Origin: Nicotiana tabacum
Taxonomy: Eukaryota; Streptophyta; Magnoliopsida; Solanales; Solanaceae
DNA: 64,000 bases
Reading direction: 5' to 3'
Assembly: GCF_000715075.1 (NCBI RefSeq)
Contig: NC_134102.1
Span: 104,730,001-104,794,000 of the forward strand
Shown here: in pieces, positions 1 to 11,126 of the stretch
Numbering within the stretch: position 1 is the stretch's first letter
How the letters are laid out: each line of letters opens with the position of its first letter
Position numbers and translations under genes: made by a program
The notes under the pieces: generated by a model
Seen by the model: only the letters and a program-made list of their open reading frames with translations
What the model was told of the DNA's origin: nothing
Databases searched by the model: none

Positions 1-404
1 CCGCATATGGCTCAAACCTCCCATATGTACGCACTCGTGGCACACAACTATCACAAATAATTAACGCAATTAGTGCCTCCACTGAGTTTAAATAAAATAC
101 TCACCTCAACCAGGTCGCAACCATGAAACAATTTGCTTCTGAGAACTCCTAGTCCCCCAAATTCATAGAACACATGAACCACCGTAACTGATCACAACTC
201 CAGCACTCGAATGACTATCACACTCTTCATGCATGATCATCCCACTAGGAATACTTCCATAATTCTTCAGTGCCGCATAGCAATAATTGGAATATCATCA
301 GCCTATCACCCAGGTGAGTACCGCAGTACCGATGAACATCCGTAAGTCAAAACACAACACGCTTTCTGAAATACGCACCCTTCTTAGGGACTACCGAGCG
401 TTTA
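1..404 (-). other. Element B internal region, distal visible part, non-coding
   Basis: This stretch lies left of the insertion point of element A and should continue directly with 11127 onward. No gag, protease, reverse transcriptase or integrase motif is visible on either strand, and open frames are short. It ends at the TG of the A LTR at 405. Confidence 0.5.
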
Positions 405-1048
405 TGTCACGACCCAAAATCCTAACCGTTGTTATGGCGCCTATCTCAATACTAGGCAAGCCGACAACATCATAACCCACACTTTCTTTTAAATACGAAA
501 AATATAATAATTTAAGTTTAAGAGAAAATCCCACAAATACTGGATATAAATACACTCCCAAAAACCCGGTGTCACTGAGTGCATGAGCATCTATACATTA
601 TAAGTTTGGAAAATACAGTGTATAATAGTCGAAGACCAAATACAGTAAACAAGGAGATAGGGAAGGAGAGACAAAGTCTGTGAAACACGACAGCTACCTC
701 TGAATCTCTGAAAAATCAATTATGCGAAAGAATCAACACCCACTGTGTCTGGGATCACCTAGATCTGCACACGAATTGCAGGGTATAGTATGAATACAAC
801 CAACTCAGTAAGTAACAATAATAAATAAGGACTGAGAGTAGTGACGAGCTTCATAGCTAAGTCCAAATACAATAGTTTTCAACACAAAAAGGGTAGGCAT
901 GCTCTCTTGTTCAGCATTTAAAATTCCACAGTAATTTCATATCAACTTCGACTGAAACAGAAGATAATATGTTTCAGAAATTTCCAAAACAGTGATATAT
1001 GACACCTGAAATGAAGCAATAATGAAATCAATGCATACTTTCAGAGTA

Positions 1049-1145
1049 ACAGTCACTCAGTCCTCCCATTCACTCCAACCTCACAGTCACTCTTTCCTCA
1101 CAGTCACTCATTCCTCACAGTCACTCATTCCTCTCAATCACTTAG
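1049..1145. repeat. Short tandem repeat in element A 3' LTR
   Basis: There are four to five imperfect copies of an 18-bp unit close to TTCCTCACAGTCACTCA. The same array is in the 5' LTR at about 8946-9045. Confidence 0.8.
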
Positions 1146-1737
1146 CACTCGGCACTCGCACTCAGTAGGTACATGCGCTCACTAGGGGGTGTGTACAGAT
1201 TCCGGAGGGGCTCCTTCAGCCCAAGCGCTATAACAAGCTAATCATGGCATATAACAATGAAACATGCCACGGCGTGCAGCCCGATCCCATAAATATCCTC
1301 ACAATCAGGCCCTCGGCCTCACTCAGTCATCAACCTCTCAGCCTCTCGAGCTCTCACAAATTGTGATAAGCAGCCCAAAAAAATGATATGATGCATCAAT
1401 AATGAACAATAGAGATTGAGATGAAATGTGCAAATAAAACTGTGACTGAGTGTAAAATAGCAATTTAGCAGATAATTCCACAAGTACACGACCTCTGTGG
1501 ATCCCAACAGTGTAAACACATGGTTTAAACATGATTTATAGTTCGATTTCTCTAATACGTGAAAAATGTACGGATATCAACAGATTATTCAACTACACCG
1601 TTCTATGGAATTGACCAAGTCACAATACCTACGGTGCATGCCCACACGCCCATCACCTAGCATGTGCGTCACCTCAAAACCAATCACATAACACATAATT
1701 TGGGGTTTCATACCCTCAGGACCAAATTTAGAATTGT

Positions 1738-2148
1738 TGCTTACCTCAAACCGTATAATTCTTTATTCTGCAATGCCTTTACCTCGCGAATCGGCCTCCA
1801 AATGCCTCGAATCCAGCCACAAATAATCTGATTTAGTCAATAAAAATTATAGGAATTAATTTTATATGAAAATACAAATTTTCCATAAAAATCCAAAATT
1901 TCACCCAAAAATCGTATGTCTCGGAACTCGACAAAAGTTATAAAATCCGAAAGCCCATTCAACCACGAGTCTAACCATACCAAATCTACCAAATTTTGAC
2001 CTCAAGTCGACCTCGAAAGCTCAAATTCTTATTTTGAAATCCCTAGGCCCAAATCTTCTAATTTCACCTCAAAAACATGTAATATAGTCGAAATACTCAA
2101 TAATAATCCAATATTATTGACTAACAATGATCACAAGTGACTTACCTC
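1738..2148 (-). promoter_or_regulatory. Paired splice-donor-like motifs, element A 3' LTR
   Basis: Two copies of TTACCTCAA (minus strand TTGAGGTAA, with GGTAAGT at the inner copy) lie about 400 bp apart, matching the pair at 9638 and 10039 in the 5' LTR. In this downstream LTR they would not act as leader donors; they are recorded because the pair recurs in nearly every LTR of the window. Confidence 0.55.
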
Positions 2149-2244
2149 AAGTTTTCCCGTGAATTCCCTCTGAAAGATCGCCCAAAACCGTGCTTGAAAT
2201 GTCCCAAATGACAAAAATGTTGGAACCCCTCTGTTTTGTAATCT

Positions 2245-2515
2245 GTCCAGAGGTTCCGCTTTTACAGTAAACTAACCGCATATGGGGTCCCGCTTTTGCG
2301 GTCATGCTGCCGCTTCTGCGCCTTCTTCGCTTCTGCGAACTCTCTTCTGCGAAGAAGCTGTCCGCTTCTGCGGTCCTGCCCAGCTCTCATTGCCTCCGCT
2401 TCTGCGACCTTAGAGTCACTTCTGCTGACTCGCTTCTGCGTACCTTACACAGTTGCAATGCCCATCCCGCTTCTGCGAGCTCGCAACTGCGAGCCAAATT
2501 CCGCAGGTGCGGTTG
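2245..2515. repeat. CpG-rich palindrome array, element A 3' LTR
   Basis: This is a dense run of short inverted repeats of the type CCGCTTCTGCGG, CGCTTTTGCGG and CGCAACTGCG at irregular 15-40 bp spacing. It resembles arrays in the LTRs of C, E, S1, S2, S3 and S5. Long stop-free frames across it are a by-product of the composition. Confidence 0.8.
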
Positions 2516-3213
2516 CACCAGAAGGCAGAAACTTTCAGATATGTTCTAAGTCCGAATTTGATCAGTTAACCATCCGAAACTCACCTGAGGCCCCCGGGAC
2601 CTCAACCAAATACACCAACAAGTCCTAAAACATCATACGAACTTAGTCGAAACCTCAAATCACATCAAACAACTCTAAAATCACCAATCACCCCCCAATT
2701 CAAGCTTAACAAAAACTAACGAGTTCCAACTTTTATACTCGATGCCGAAACCTATCAATTCAATTTCGATTGACCTCAAATTTTTCACACAAGTCATATA
2801 TGACATAACGAAGGTATTCCAATATTCAGAATCGGATTCCGACCCTGATATCAAAAAGTTAACTCCCCGGTCAAACTTCCAAACTTTAATTTCTATTTTA
2901 GCCATTTCAAGCCTAATTTAGCTACGGGCTTTCAAATAATTTTTCGGACACACTCTTAAGTCCAAAATCACCATACAGAGCTATTAGAATCATCAAAACT
3001 CTATTCCGGGGTCGTTTACACATAAGTCGACATCCGGACACTATTTTAACTTAAGCTTTAAACCTTGGAACTAAGTGTTCCCATTCATTCCATAACCTCA
3101 CCGGACCTAAATCAATCACCCCGACGAGTCACATAACAACTGTAAAGCATAAATTGAGCAGTAAATGGGGAAACGGGGTTGTAATACTCAAAACGACCGG
3201 CCGGGTCATTACA

Positions 3214-3226
3214 TTCTCCCCCTTTT
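3214..3226 (-). other. Element A polypurine tract
   Basis: On the minus strand this reads AAAAGGGGGAGAA and directly abuts the TG of the 3' LTR. It is the expected primer for plus-strand DNA synthesis. Confidence 0.9.
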
Positions 3227-3233
3227 AAACAAA

Positions 3234-3249
3234 CGTTCGTCCTCGAACG
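3234..3249 (-). repeat. Inverted repeat before the polypurine tract, element A
   Basis: On the minus strand this is CGTTCGAGGACGAACG: a 6-bp stem with loop AGGA, eight bases from the tract. Equivalent repeats occur in D (36006-36021), C (28069-28084) and E (21895-21910). In A it is inside the open pol frame (FEDER). Confidence 0.75.
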
Positions 3250-4924
3250 GGTTTAGAATTATACCTGGAGTCTCAAATAGGTGTGGATATTTGCTCCTCA
3301 TATCCCGCTCAGTCTCCCAAGTAGTTTCTCCGACTGGCTGGCCTCTCCACTGCACTTTCACTAAAGCTATGTTCTTTGATCTCAACTTTCAAACCTGCCG
3401 GTCTAAAATGGCTACCGGCTCCACATCATAAGTCGAATTACCATCCAATTGCACTGTGCTAAAATCCAAAACATGCGACGGATCCCCGACATACTTCCGG
3501 AGCATTGATACATGAAACACTGGATGAACACTTGATAGACTAGGTGGCAAAGCAAGTTCATAAGCAACCTCTCCAATCTTCTTAAGTATCTCTAAAGGCC
3601 CAATATACTGAGGGCTCAATTTGCCCTTCTTCCCGAACCTCAACACACCCTTCATGGGTGAAATCTTGAGTAGAACTTTCTCCCCAATCATGTAAGCAAC
3701 ATCACGGACCTTCCGATCGGCATAACTCTTCTATCTAGACTGCGCCATGCGAAGCCGCTCTTGAATCAATTTAACCTTCTCCAAAGCATCCTGAACTAAA
3801 TCAGTACCCAATAGCCTAGTCTCACCCGGCTCAAACCAACCCACCGGATACCGGCACCGTATCCCATACATAGCCTCATACGGAGCCATCTGAATGCTCG
3901 ACTAGTAGCTGTTATTGTAAGCAAACTCTGCCAGTGGCAGAAATTGATCCCAAGAACCCTCGAAATCTATAACACAAGCGTGTAGCATATCTTCCAATAT
4001 CTAAATAGTGCGCTCGGACTGTCCGTCCGTCTGAGGGTGAAATGCTGTACTCAGCTGAATTTGTGTACCTAATTCTCGTTGTACTGCCCTCCAAAACTGT
4101 GATGTAAACTGCGTACCCCGATTTGAAATTATGGACACCGACACATCATGTAGGCGAACAATCTCGTGGTTATAAATCTCAGCCAACCACTCTGAAGAAT
4201 AATTAGTACCAACTGGAATAAAATATGCGGATTTGGTCAACCGATCTACAATCACCCAAACAACATCAAACTTTCTCAAGGTTCGTGGGAGCCCAGCTAT
4301 GAAATCTATGGTAATACGCTCCCATTTCCATTCTGGAATTTCAAGTCTCTGAAGCAATCTGCCCGGTCTCTAATGCGCGTACTTCACCTGTTGACAATTT
4401 AAACACCGAGCTACAAACCCAACTATATCTTTCTTCATTCGCCTCCACCAATAGTGCTGCCTCAAATCCTGATACATTTTTGTGACACCTGGATGAATAG
4501 AGTACCACAAACTATGAGCTTTCTGGAGAATCAACTCATGCAAGCCATCTACATTAGGCACACATAGCCTGCCCTGCATCGATAATACACTGTCATCTCC
4601 AATAGTGACTTCCTTGGCATCACCGTGCTGAACCGTGCCCTTAAGGACAAACAGATGAGGATTATCATACTGACGTTCTCTGATACGGTCATAAAGAGAA
4701 GACTTAGAAACCACACGGGACAAAACTCGGCTCGGCTCAGAAATATCCAATCTGACAAACCTGTTGGCCAAGGCTTGAACATCCAAGGCTAAAGGCCTCT
4801 CTGCTACCGATAAGTATGCTAAGCTGCCCAAACTCTCCGCCTTACGATTCAAGGCATCAGCCACTACATTGGCCTTCCCAGGGTGATAGAGAATGGTGAT
4901 ATCATAATCCTTAAGCAACTCCAA

Positions 4925-6255
4925 CCACCTCTGCTACCGCAAGTTAAGATCCTTCTGTTTAAACTGATGCTGTAGACTCCGGTGATCGGTATAAACCTCA
5001 CAATGGACACCGTACAAATAATGTCGCCAAATCTTCAAGGCATGAACAATAGCTGCTAACTCAAGGTCGTGGACATGATAATTCTTCTCATGTACCTTTA
5101 ATTGTCTGGACGCATAGGCAATCACTCTACCGTCTTACATCAGCACTGCGCCGAGACCAATACGCGACGCGTCACAATACACAGTACAAGACCCTGAACC
5201 TACAGGTAACACCAATACTGGGGCTGTAGTCAAAGCCGTCTCGAGCTTCTGAAAGCTCTCTTCACACTCATACGACACCTAAACGGAGCACCTTTCTAGG
5301 TCAATTTAGTTAGAGGTGAGGCAATCACAAAGCGACAATAATAACCGGCCAAGCCGAGAAAACTCCAAATCTCAGTAGCTGAAGATGGCATGGGCCAACT
5401 CTAGACTGCCTCTATTTTCTTCGGATCTACCTTAATTCCTTCACTGGACACTATGTTCCCCAAGAATGCCACCGAACTGATCCAGAACTCATACTTAGAA
5501 AATTTGGCATAAAGTTTCTCCTCTCTCAGCCTCTGTAGTACAATACCTAAGTGTTGTGCATGTTTCTCTTGGCTACGTGAGTACATCGGGATATCATCAA
5601 TAAATACCACTACAAATAAGTCAAGATACAGCTGAAATACTCTATTCATCAAGTGCATAAATGATGCTGGGGTGTTGGTTAGTCCAAAAGACATCACGAG
5701 AAATTCATAGTGACCATAACAAGTCCTGAATGCCGTCTTTAGAATATCCGAATCCTGAATTTTCAACTGGTGATACCCCGATCGCAAATCAATTTTGGAG
5801 AATACCCTCGCTCCCCGAAGTTGGTCAAATAAATCATCAATACGCGGCAAAGGATATTTGTTCTTGATTGTAACTTTGTTCAGTTGTCTGTAATCAATGA
5901 ACTTACGCATAGTACCATCTTTCTTTTTCACAAACAAAATCGATACACCCCAAGGTGACACACTAGGCCTAATAAACCCCTTGTCAAGGAGTTCCTGAAG
6001 TTTCTCTTTCAATTATTTCAATTCAGCTGGTGCCATACGATATTGAGGAATAGAAATGGGTTGAGTGACCGGCACCAAGTCAATACCGAAATAAATATTC
6101 CTGTCGGGTGGCATACCCGGCAGGTCTGCATGAAATATATTCGGAAAGTCTCGCACGACCGGTAGTGAATCAATAGTAGGAGTATCTGCATCAACATCTC
6201 TCACAAAGTCCAAATATGACAAACACCCCTTCCCAACCATACGTTGGGCCTTCAA
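4925..6255 (-). pseudogene. Element A reverse transcriptase and RNase H (pol middle part)
   Basis: This region makes and processes element cDNA. The reverse transcriptase fingers and palm run from about 6012 to 5401: [49 protein letters not shown], and the active-site box FIDD at about 5593-5604, intact. RNase H is represented by [28 protein letters not shown] and YTDHRSLQ between about 5125 and 4934. Breaks include stops near 6014, 5398 and 4931 and a further disrupted stretch at about 5125-5400. It is contiguous with protease upstream and integrase downstream, as expected of one gag-pol frame. Confidence 0.92.
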
Positions 6256-6720
6256 ATAAGAGATTATCCTGTTGAGAACATAATCTAGCGAACCTCTCCA
6301 TTCGACTTAGGAAACCCTGGCATTGCTAATGTCACGATTTTTGCGTGACAGTCCAGAATAGCATAACATGAAGACAACCAATCCATACCCAGAATCAACC
6401 ATACTGAGTAATAAAAGATCAATTCTAGTCTCCAGCCCCCCAATAGTTACCGCACACGACCGATACACACGTCTACAGTAATAGTATCGCCCACCGGCAT
6501 AGATACACGAACATGTGAAACTAAGAACTCACGGGGCATATCCAGATAATGGGCAAAATATAATGATACATACGAATAAGTGGAACCATGGTCAAATAAT
6601 ATAGAAGCCTCCCTGTGGCAAACTGAAACAGTACCTGTGATCACTACATCTGAAGCAACAACATCTGGCTTGGTTGGAAAAGCATAGAATCGGGCCTGAC
6701 CGCCACTTGATCGGCCTTCC
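6256..6720 (-). pseudogene. Element A aspartic protease region
   Basis: The retropepsin-type protease cuts the gag-pol polyprotein. The flap-proximal sequence ASILFDHGSTYSYVS lies at about 6570-6610. The catalytic Asp and the Gly are present, but the residue between them is His where the matching site in C and D has Pro. A strand with SHVRVSMPVGDTITV follows. The frame is lost downstream near 6446, before the linker to reverse transcriptase (about 6255). Confidence 0.8.
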
Positions 6721-6842
6721 CCTCTTGGGCGACCCCTAGCTAACTGAGCCCCACCCCGAGCTGGCTGGGCGGGTGGTGAAGTAACAGGTGCTGAAGTCGT
6801 AGTCTGACTCCTTTGCTGCACCGGACCTCCCAGGCGATGAGG

Positions 6843-8099
6843 ACAGTGTCTCCACATATGCCCAAATTCCACGCACTCAAAGCAGCTCCCCGGTACTGGT
6901 AGTAGTGCGGACTGAATCGGGGCCCGAGAACCAGAATAACTGCTAGAAGCACCCAATGCAAATAAACCCTGAACTGAAGGGGCACGGGATGAACTCTGGG
7001 CTGGAAGGGGACCGAGCGATGGCTGAACCTGATGAGAATTGTATAAACCATGGTTGGATGTTACACCACGGTGAACTGGACGACCCGTCTGAGCGTGCCT
7101 GTAAGGACGACCCCTGCCGCGGTAAAACTGACCCCTCTGAAGGAACACCGCTGAAATCACCTAGTCCACGAGGCCTCTTGGCCTCCCTCTCACTATGCTC
7201 CTGACTACGGACTACCTCTATCTGCCGAGCAATGTCTACTACCTCATCAAAAGTAGTACCAGATACCCTCTCCCTTGTCATAAGTAACAGAAGCTAATAT
7301 GTGAGGCCATCAATGAACCTCCTAATCCTCTCCCTATCAGTGGGAACCAACTAGACTGCGTGACGAGTCAACTCAGAAAACCTCATCTCGTACTGGGTCA
7401 CAGACATTCCATCATGCCGAAGCTGCTCAAATTGTCTGCGCAACTCCTCCCTACGAGACTGCGGCACAAACTTCTCCAAAAAGAGATCGGAGAACTCCTT
7501 CCATGTAAGTGGTGCCGCACCGATCGGCCTGTGCCTCTCATATGCCTCCCACCATTTGAAGGCAACCCCAAAAAACTGAAAAGTAGTAAACGAGACCCCA
7601 CTGTTCTCCAGAATATCCGCTGTCCGAAGCATTCGCTGGCACTTATCCAGATCTCTCAAGTTTCCTTTGCTCATCATCTTCCATAACGGGGACTACCGGG
7701 GCCTGAGCAACTACAGTCGGCTGGGCTGGTAATGCCCATGGTATCTGAAGTCTCTGGACTACCTACTCTAGAGTATGGGCAACATGGGTATGAGTACCTC
7801 CCCCGACCTGAGAAGTGGCTGGTGCGGCCTGAGCCGAAACCACCTGAGCAAGGCCAGTGCAAACTGTCAATATCTGTGCTAGAGCCTCCTGGAATCACAA
7901 TAGGTGCAGTTGGTGCCTGAGCTGGTCCAGCCGGCTCAAATATTTCTGGAATATGCTCCTGAGCTGGAGCAACTGGTGGTGTTATAGGTGCTGCTCCAAC
8001 TGATGTATGAACTACACCTCGACCTTTACCTCGGCCCCAGCCTCTCGCGGCCCTAACTGGTGGCTGAATGTCCGATCCGGTAGTATGTGTCCTCACCAT
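6843..8099 (-). pseudogene. Element A gag (capsid and nucleocapsid)
   Basis: Gag forms the particle that packages element RNA. The start is the ATG at 8097-8099; the Met-Val-Arg-Thr N-terminus is shared with element C, and a splice-acceptor-like tract touches it. An Arg/Gly-rich N-terminal segment is followed by a retrotransposon gag domain at about 7680-7350 (FKWWEAYERH, WKEFSDLFLEKFVP, QFEQLRHDGMSVTQYEMRFSEL). A CCHC zinc knuckle (Cys-x2-Cys-x4-His-x4-Cys) lies at 6843-6884 and is intact. At least two frame changes (near 7680 and 7280) and stops at about 7348 and 7290 break it. Confidence 0.9.
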
Positions 8100-8142
8100 C
8101 TGTGAGAGAATAGAATAATATAAATTTAGTTTTCGGAATCAG
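8100..8142 (-). promoter_or_regulatory. Splice-acceptor-like site abutting gag ATG, element A
   Basis: On the minus strand a pyrimidine-rich tract ending TTCTATTCTCTCACAG is followed directly by the gag ATG. A plant-type branch-point match CTGAT lies at 8138-8142, about 40 nt from the AG. The same arrangement occurs in C and D. Confidence 0.55.
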
Positions 8143-8284
8143 CAAATTTTGCATGACAGAATACAAGAAGGTGAAATTTTCCTAAGGGTTCGACAACCTC
8201 TTGAAGATAAGTACATGCATCTCCGTACCGATCCGCATGACTCTACTAAACCTGCTCATGTCTCGAGAGATCTATGTAACCTAG

Positions 8285-8296
8285 GCTTTGATACCA
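8285..8296 (-). other. Element A primer-binding site
   Basis: On the minus strand this is TGGTATCAAAGC, complementary to the 3' end of plant initiator tRNA-Met with one difference from the usual TGGTATCAGAGC. It lies three bases from the LTR. Confidence 0.9.
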
Positions 8297-9637
8297 ACTT
8301 GTCATGACCAAAAATCCTAACTGTCATGACGACGCCTATCTCAATACTAGGCAAGCCGACAACATCAATAACCCTCAGATTCTTTTAAATACAGAAAACA
8401 TAATAATTTAAGTTTAAGAGAAAATTCCACAAATACTGGATATAAATACACTCCCACAAACCCGGTGTCACTGAGTGCATGAGCATCTATACATTACAAG
8501 TCTGGAAAACACAGTTTATAATAGCTTGGGACCAAATACAGTAAACAAAGAGATAGGGAAGGAGAGACAAGGTCTGCGAAACACGACAACTACCTCTAAA
8601 TCTTCGAAAAATCAACTGTGCAAAAGAATCAACACCCACTGTGTCTGGGATCACCTCGATCTGCACACGAAGTGCAGGGTGTAGTATGAGTACAACCAAC
8701 TCAGTAAGTAACAATAATAAATAAGGACTGAGAGTAGTGACGAGCTTCAAAGCTAAGTCCAAATACAATAGTTTTCAACACAAAAAGGGTAGGCATGCTC
8801 TCATGTTCAACATTTAAAATTCCACAGTAATTTCATATCAACTTCGACTGAAACAGAAGATAATGTGTTTCAAAAATTTCCAAAACAATGATATATGAAA
8901 CCTGAAATGAAGCAATAATGAAATCAATGCATACTTTCAGAGTAACAGTCACTCAGTCCTCCCATTCACTCCAACTTCACAGTCACTCTTTCCTCACAGT
9001 CACTCATTCCTCACAGTCACTCATTCCTCTCAATCACTCAGCACTCGGCACTCGCACTCAGTAGGTACATGCGCTCACTTGGCGGTATGTACAGACTCCG
9101 AAGGGACTCCTTCAGCCCAAGCGCTATAACAAGCTAATCATGGCATATAACAATGAAACATGCCGCGTCGTGCAGCCCGATCCCATATATATCCTTACAA
9201 TGAGGCACTCGGCCTCACTCAGTCATCAACCTCTCCAGTCTCTCGGGCTCTCAAAAATCGTGATAAGCAGCCAAAGCAGAAATGATATGATGCATCAATA
9301 ATGAAAAATAGAGGCTGAGATGAAATGTGCAAATAAAACTGTGACTGAGTGTAAAACAATAATTTAGCAGATAATTCCACAAGTACACGACCTCTGTGGG
9401 TCCCAACAGTGTAAACACATGGTTTAAACATTATTTATAGTTCGATTTCCCTAATACGTGAAAAATGTACGGATATCAACATATTATTCAACTACACAGT
9501 TCCATGGAATTGACCAAGTCACAATTCCTACGGTGCACGCCAACACTCCCATCACCTAGCATGTGCGTCACCTAAAAACCAATCACATAACACATAATTC
9601 GGGGTTTCATATCCTCAGGAACAAATTTAGAACTGTT

Positions 9638-10046
9638 ACTTACCTCAAACCGTATAATTCTTTATTCTGCAATGCCTTTGCCTTGCGAATCGGCCTCCAA
9701 ACGCCTCGAATTTAGCCAAAAATAATCCGATTTAGTCAATAAAAATTATAGGAATTAATTTTATATGAAAATATAAATTTTTCATAAAAATCCGAAATTT
9801 CACCCAAACATCGCACGTCTCGAAACCCGACAAAAGTTACAAAATCCGAAGACCCATTCAATCACGAGTCTAACAATACCAAATTTACCAAATTTCGACG
9901 TCAAGTCGACCTCGAAATCTCAAATTCTTTTTTTGAAATCCCTAGGCCCAAATCTTCTAATTTCACCTCAAAAACATGTAATTTAGTTGAAATACTGAAT
10001 GATAATCCAATATTATTGTCTAACAATGATCACAAGTGACTTACCT
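9638..10046 (-). promoter_or_regulatory. Paired splice-donor-like motifs, element A 5' LTR
   Basis: ACTTACCTCAA occurs at 10039 and again at 9638 (minus strand TTGAGGTAAGT), 401 bp apart. If the outer one is used with the acceptor at 8100, the leader intron would be about 1.9 kb. Confidence 0.5.
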
Positions 10047-10149
10047 CAAGTTTTTCCGTGAATTCCCTCTGAAAAGTCGCCCAAAACCGTGGTTGAAATG
10101 TCCCAAATGACAAAAATATCGGAACCCATCTATTTTGTAATCTGTCCAG

Positions 10150-10430
10150 GGGTTCCGCTTATGCGGAAAACTAACCGCATATGCAGTCCCGCTTTTGAGG
10201 TCATGCTTCCGCTTCTGCGCCTTCTTCGCTTCTGCGGACTCGCTTCTGTGCAGAAGCTGTCCGCTTCTGTGGTCCTGCCCAGCTCCCCTTGCCTTCGCTT
10301 CTGCGACCTTAGAGCCGCTTCTGCTGACTCGCTTCTGCTGAATCGCTTCTGCGGACCTTACGCACCTGCGATGCCCTTCCCGCTTCTGCGAGCTCGCACA
10401 TGCTAGCCAAATTTCGGAGGTGCGGTTGCA
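10150..10430. repeat. CpG-rich palindrome array, element A 5' LTR
   Basis: Units such as CCGCTTCTGCG, TCGCTTCTGCGG and CGCTTCTGCGAGC recur. In element orientation the array ends about 100 bp before the conserved GGGCGA...TTGAGGTAAGT leader. Confidence 0.8.
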
Positions 10431-11126
10431 TCAGAAGGCAGAAACTTTCAGATTTCTTCTAAGTCCGAATTTGATCCGTTAACCATTCGAAACTCACCCG
10501 ATGCCCCCGGGACCTCAACCAAATACACCAACAAGTCCTAAAACATCATACGAACTTAGTAGAAATCTCAAATCACATCAAACAATACTAAAATCACCAA
10601 TCACATCCCAATTCAAGCTTAACGAAAACTAACGAATTCCAACTTCTACACTCGATGCCGAAACCTATCAATTCAATTCCGATTGACCTCAAAATTTTCA
10701 CACAAGTCATAAATGACATAACAGAGGTATTCTAATTTTTAGAATCGGATTCCGGTTCCGATATCAAAAAGTCAACTCCCCGGTCAAACTTCCAAACTTT
10801 AATTTCTATTTTAGCCATTTCAAGCCTAATTTAGCTACGGGCTTCCAAATAATTTTTCGGACACGCTCCTAAGTCCAAAATCACCATACAGAGCTATTGG
10901 AATCATCAAAACTCTATTCCGGGGTCATTTACACATAAGTCGACATCCGAAGACTATTTTAACTTAAGCTTTAAACCTTGGAACTAAGTGTTCCCATTCA
11001 TCCCATAACTTCACCAGACCCGAACCAAACACCCCGATGAGTCACATAATAACTGTAAAGCATAAATTGAGCAGTAAATGACGAAACAGGGTTGTAATAC
11101 TCAAAACGACCGGCCGAGTCATTATA

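Larger units (their letters stand above)
405..3213 (-). repeat. Element A 3' LTR
   Basis: The LTR is 2809 bp. It begins TGTCACGACC and ends GTCATTACA on the plus strand (minus strand: TGTAATGACC ... GGTCGTGACA). It matches 8300-11126 along its whole length. Landmarks are a short CACAGTCACTCAT-type tandem repeat at 1049-1145, splice-donor-like sites near 1740 and 2142, and a palindrome array at about 2245-2515. Confidence 0.93.
3209..4924 (-). pseudogene. Element A integrase and chromodomain-like tail (pol 3' part)
   Basis: The integrase joins element cDNA to chromosomal DNA; the C-terminal chromodomain of this lineage is thought to steer it to heterochromatin. Visible blocks in order are the zinc-binding HHCC region (HPGVTKMYQDLRQHYWW, then CLNCQQVK) near 4400-4500, the catalytic core with DFIAGLP near 4300, and QTDGQSERT near 4030. 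The SH3-like segment SPMKGVLRFGKKGKLSP lies at about 3600-3660, and a tail resembling VKVQWRGQPV lies near 3330. The second acidic residue of the DDE triad is Asn (ISNRGTQF, near 4125), which alone should abolish catalysis. Stops occur near 4368, 4018 and 3732. The terminal frame runs through the polypurine tract and stops at 3209-3211, inside the LTR. Confidence 0.9.
405..11126 (-). mobile_element. Element A: full-length Ty3/gypsy (Tekay/Del-like) retrotransposon, decayed
   Basis: Two LTRs of about 2.8 kb (405-3213 and 8300-11126) flank a 5.1 kb internal region. In minus-strand order this holds a primer site, gag with a CCHC knuckle, protease, reverse transcriptase, RNase H, integrase and a chromodomain-like tail, the standard order for chromoviral gypsy elements. 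The polypurine tract at 3214-3226 abuts the 3' LTR. The LTRs differ at several percent of positions by eye, and the coding region has many stops and frameshifts, so this is an old copy. The right terminus reads TATA instead of TACA, and the flanking pentamers (GTTTA at 400-404, AGTTA at 11127-11131) do not match, so the target duplication is decayed or misplaced. Confidence 0.93.
8300..11126 (-). repeat. Element A 5' LTR
   Basis: The LTR is 2827 bp and collinear with 405-3213. It starts TGTCATGACC on the plus strand and ends GTCATTATA (decayed from TACA). In element orientation it carries the palindrome array at 10430-10150, then two donor-like GGTAAGT sites at 10044 and 9643, then the tandem repeat at 9045-8946. 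Confidence 0.92.

Noticed and set aside
2296..2628. Open frames of 81-110 codons over the A palindrome array as genes
   Set aside because: They follow the repeated CGCTTCTGCG words, recur in other frames in related LTRs, and end at LTR landmarks. They have no protein motif and a different frame in the other LTR.
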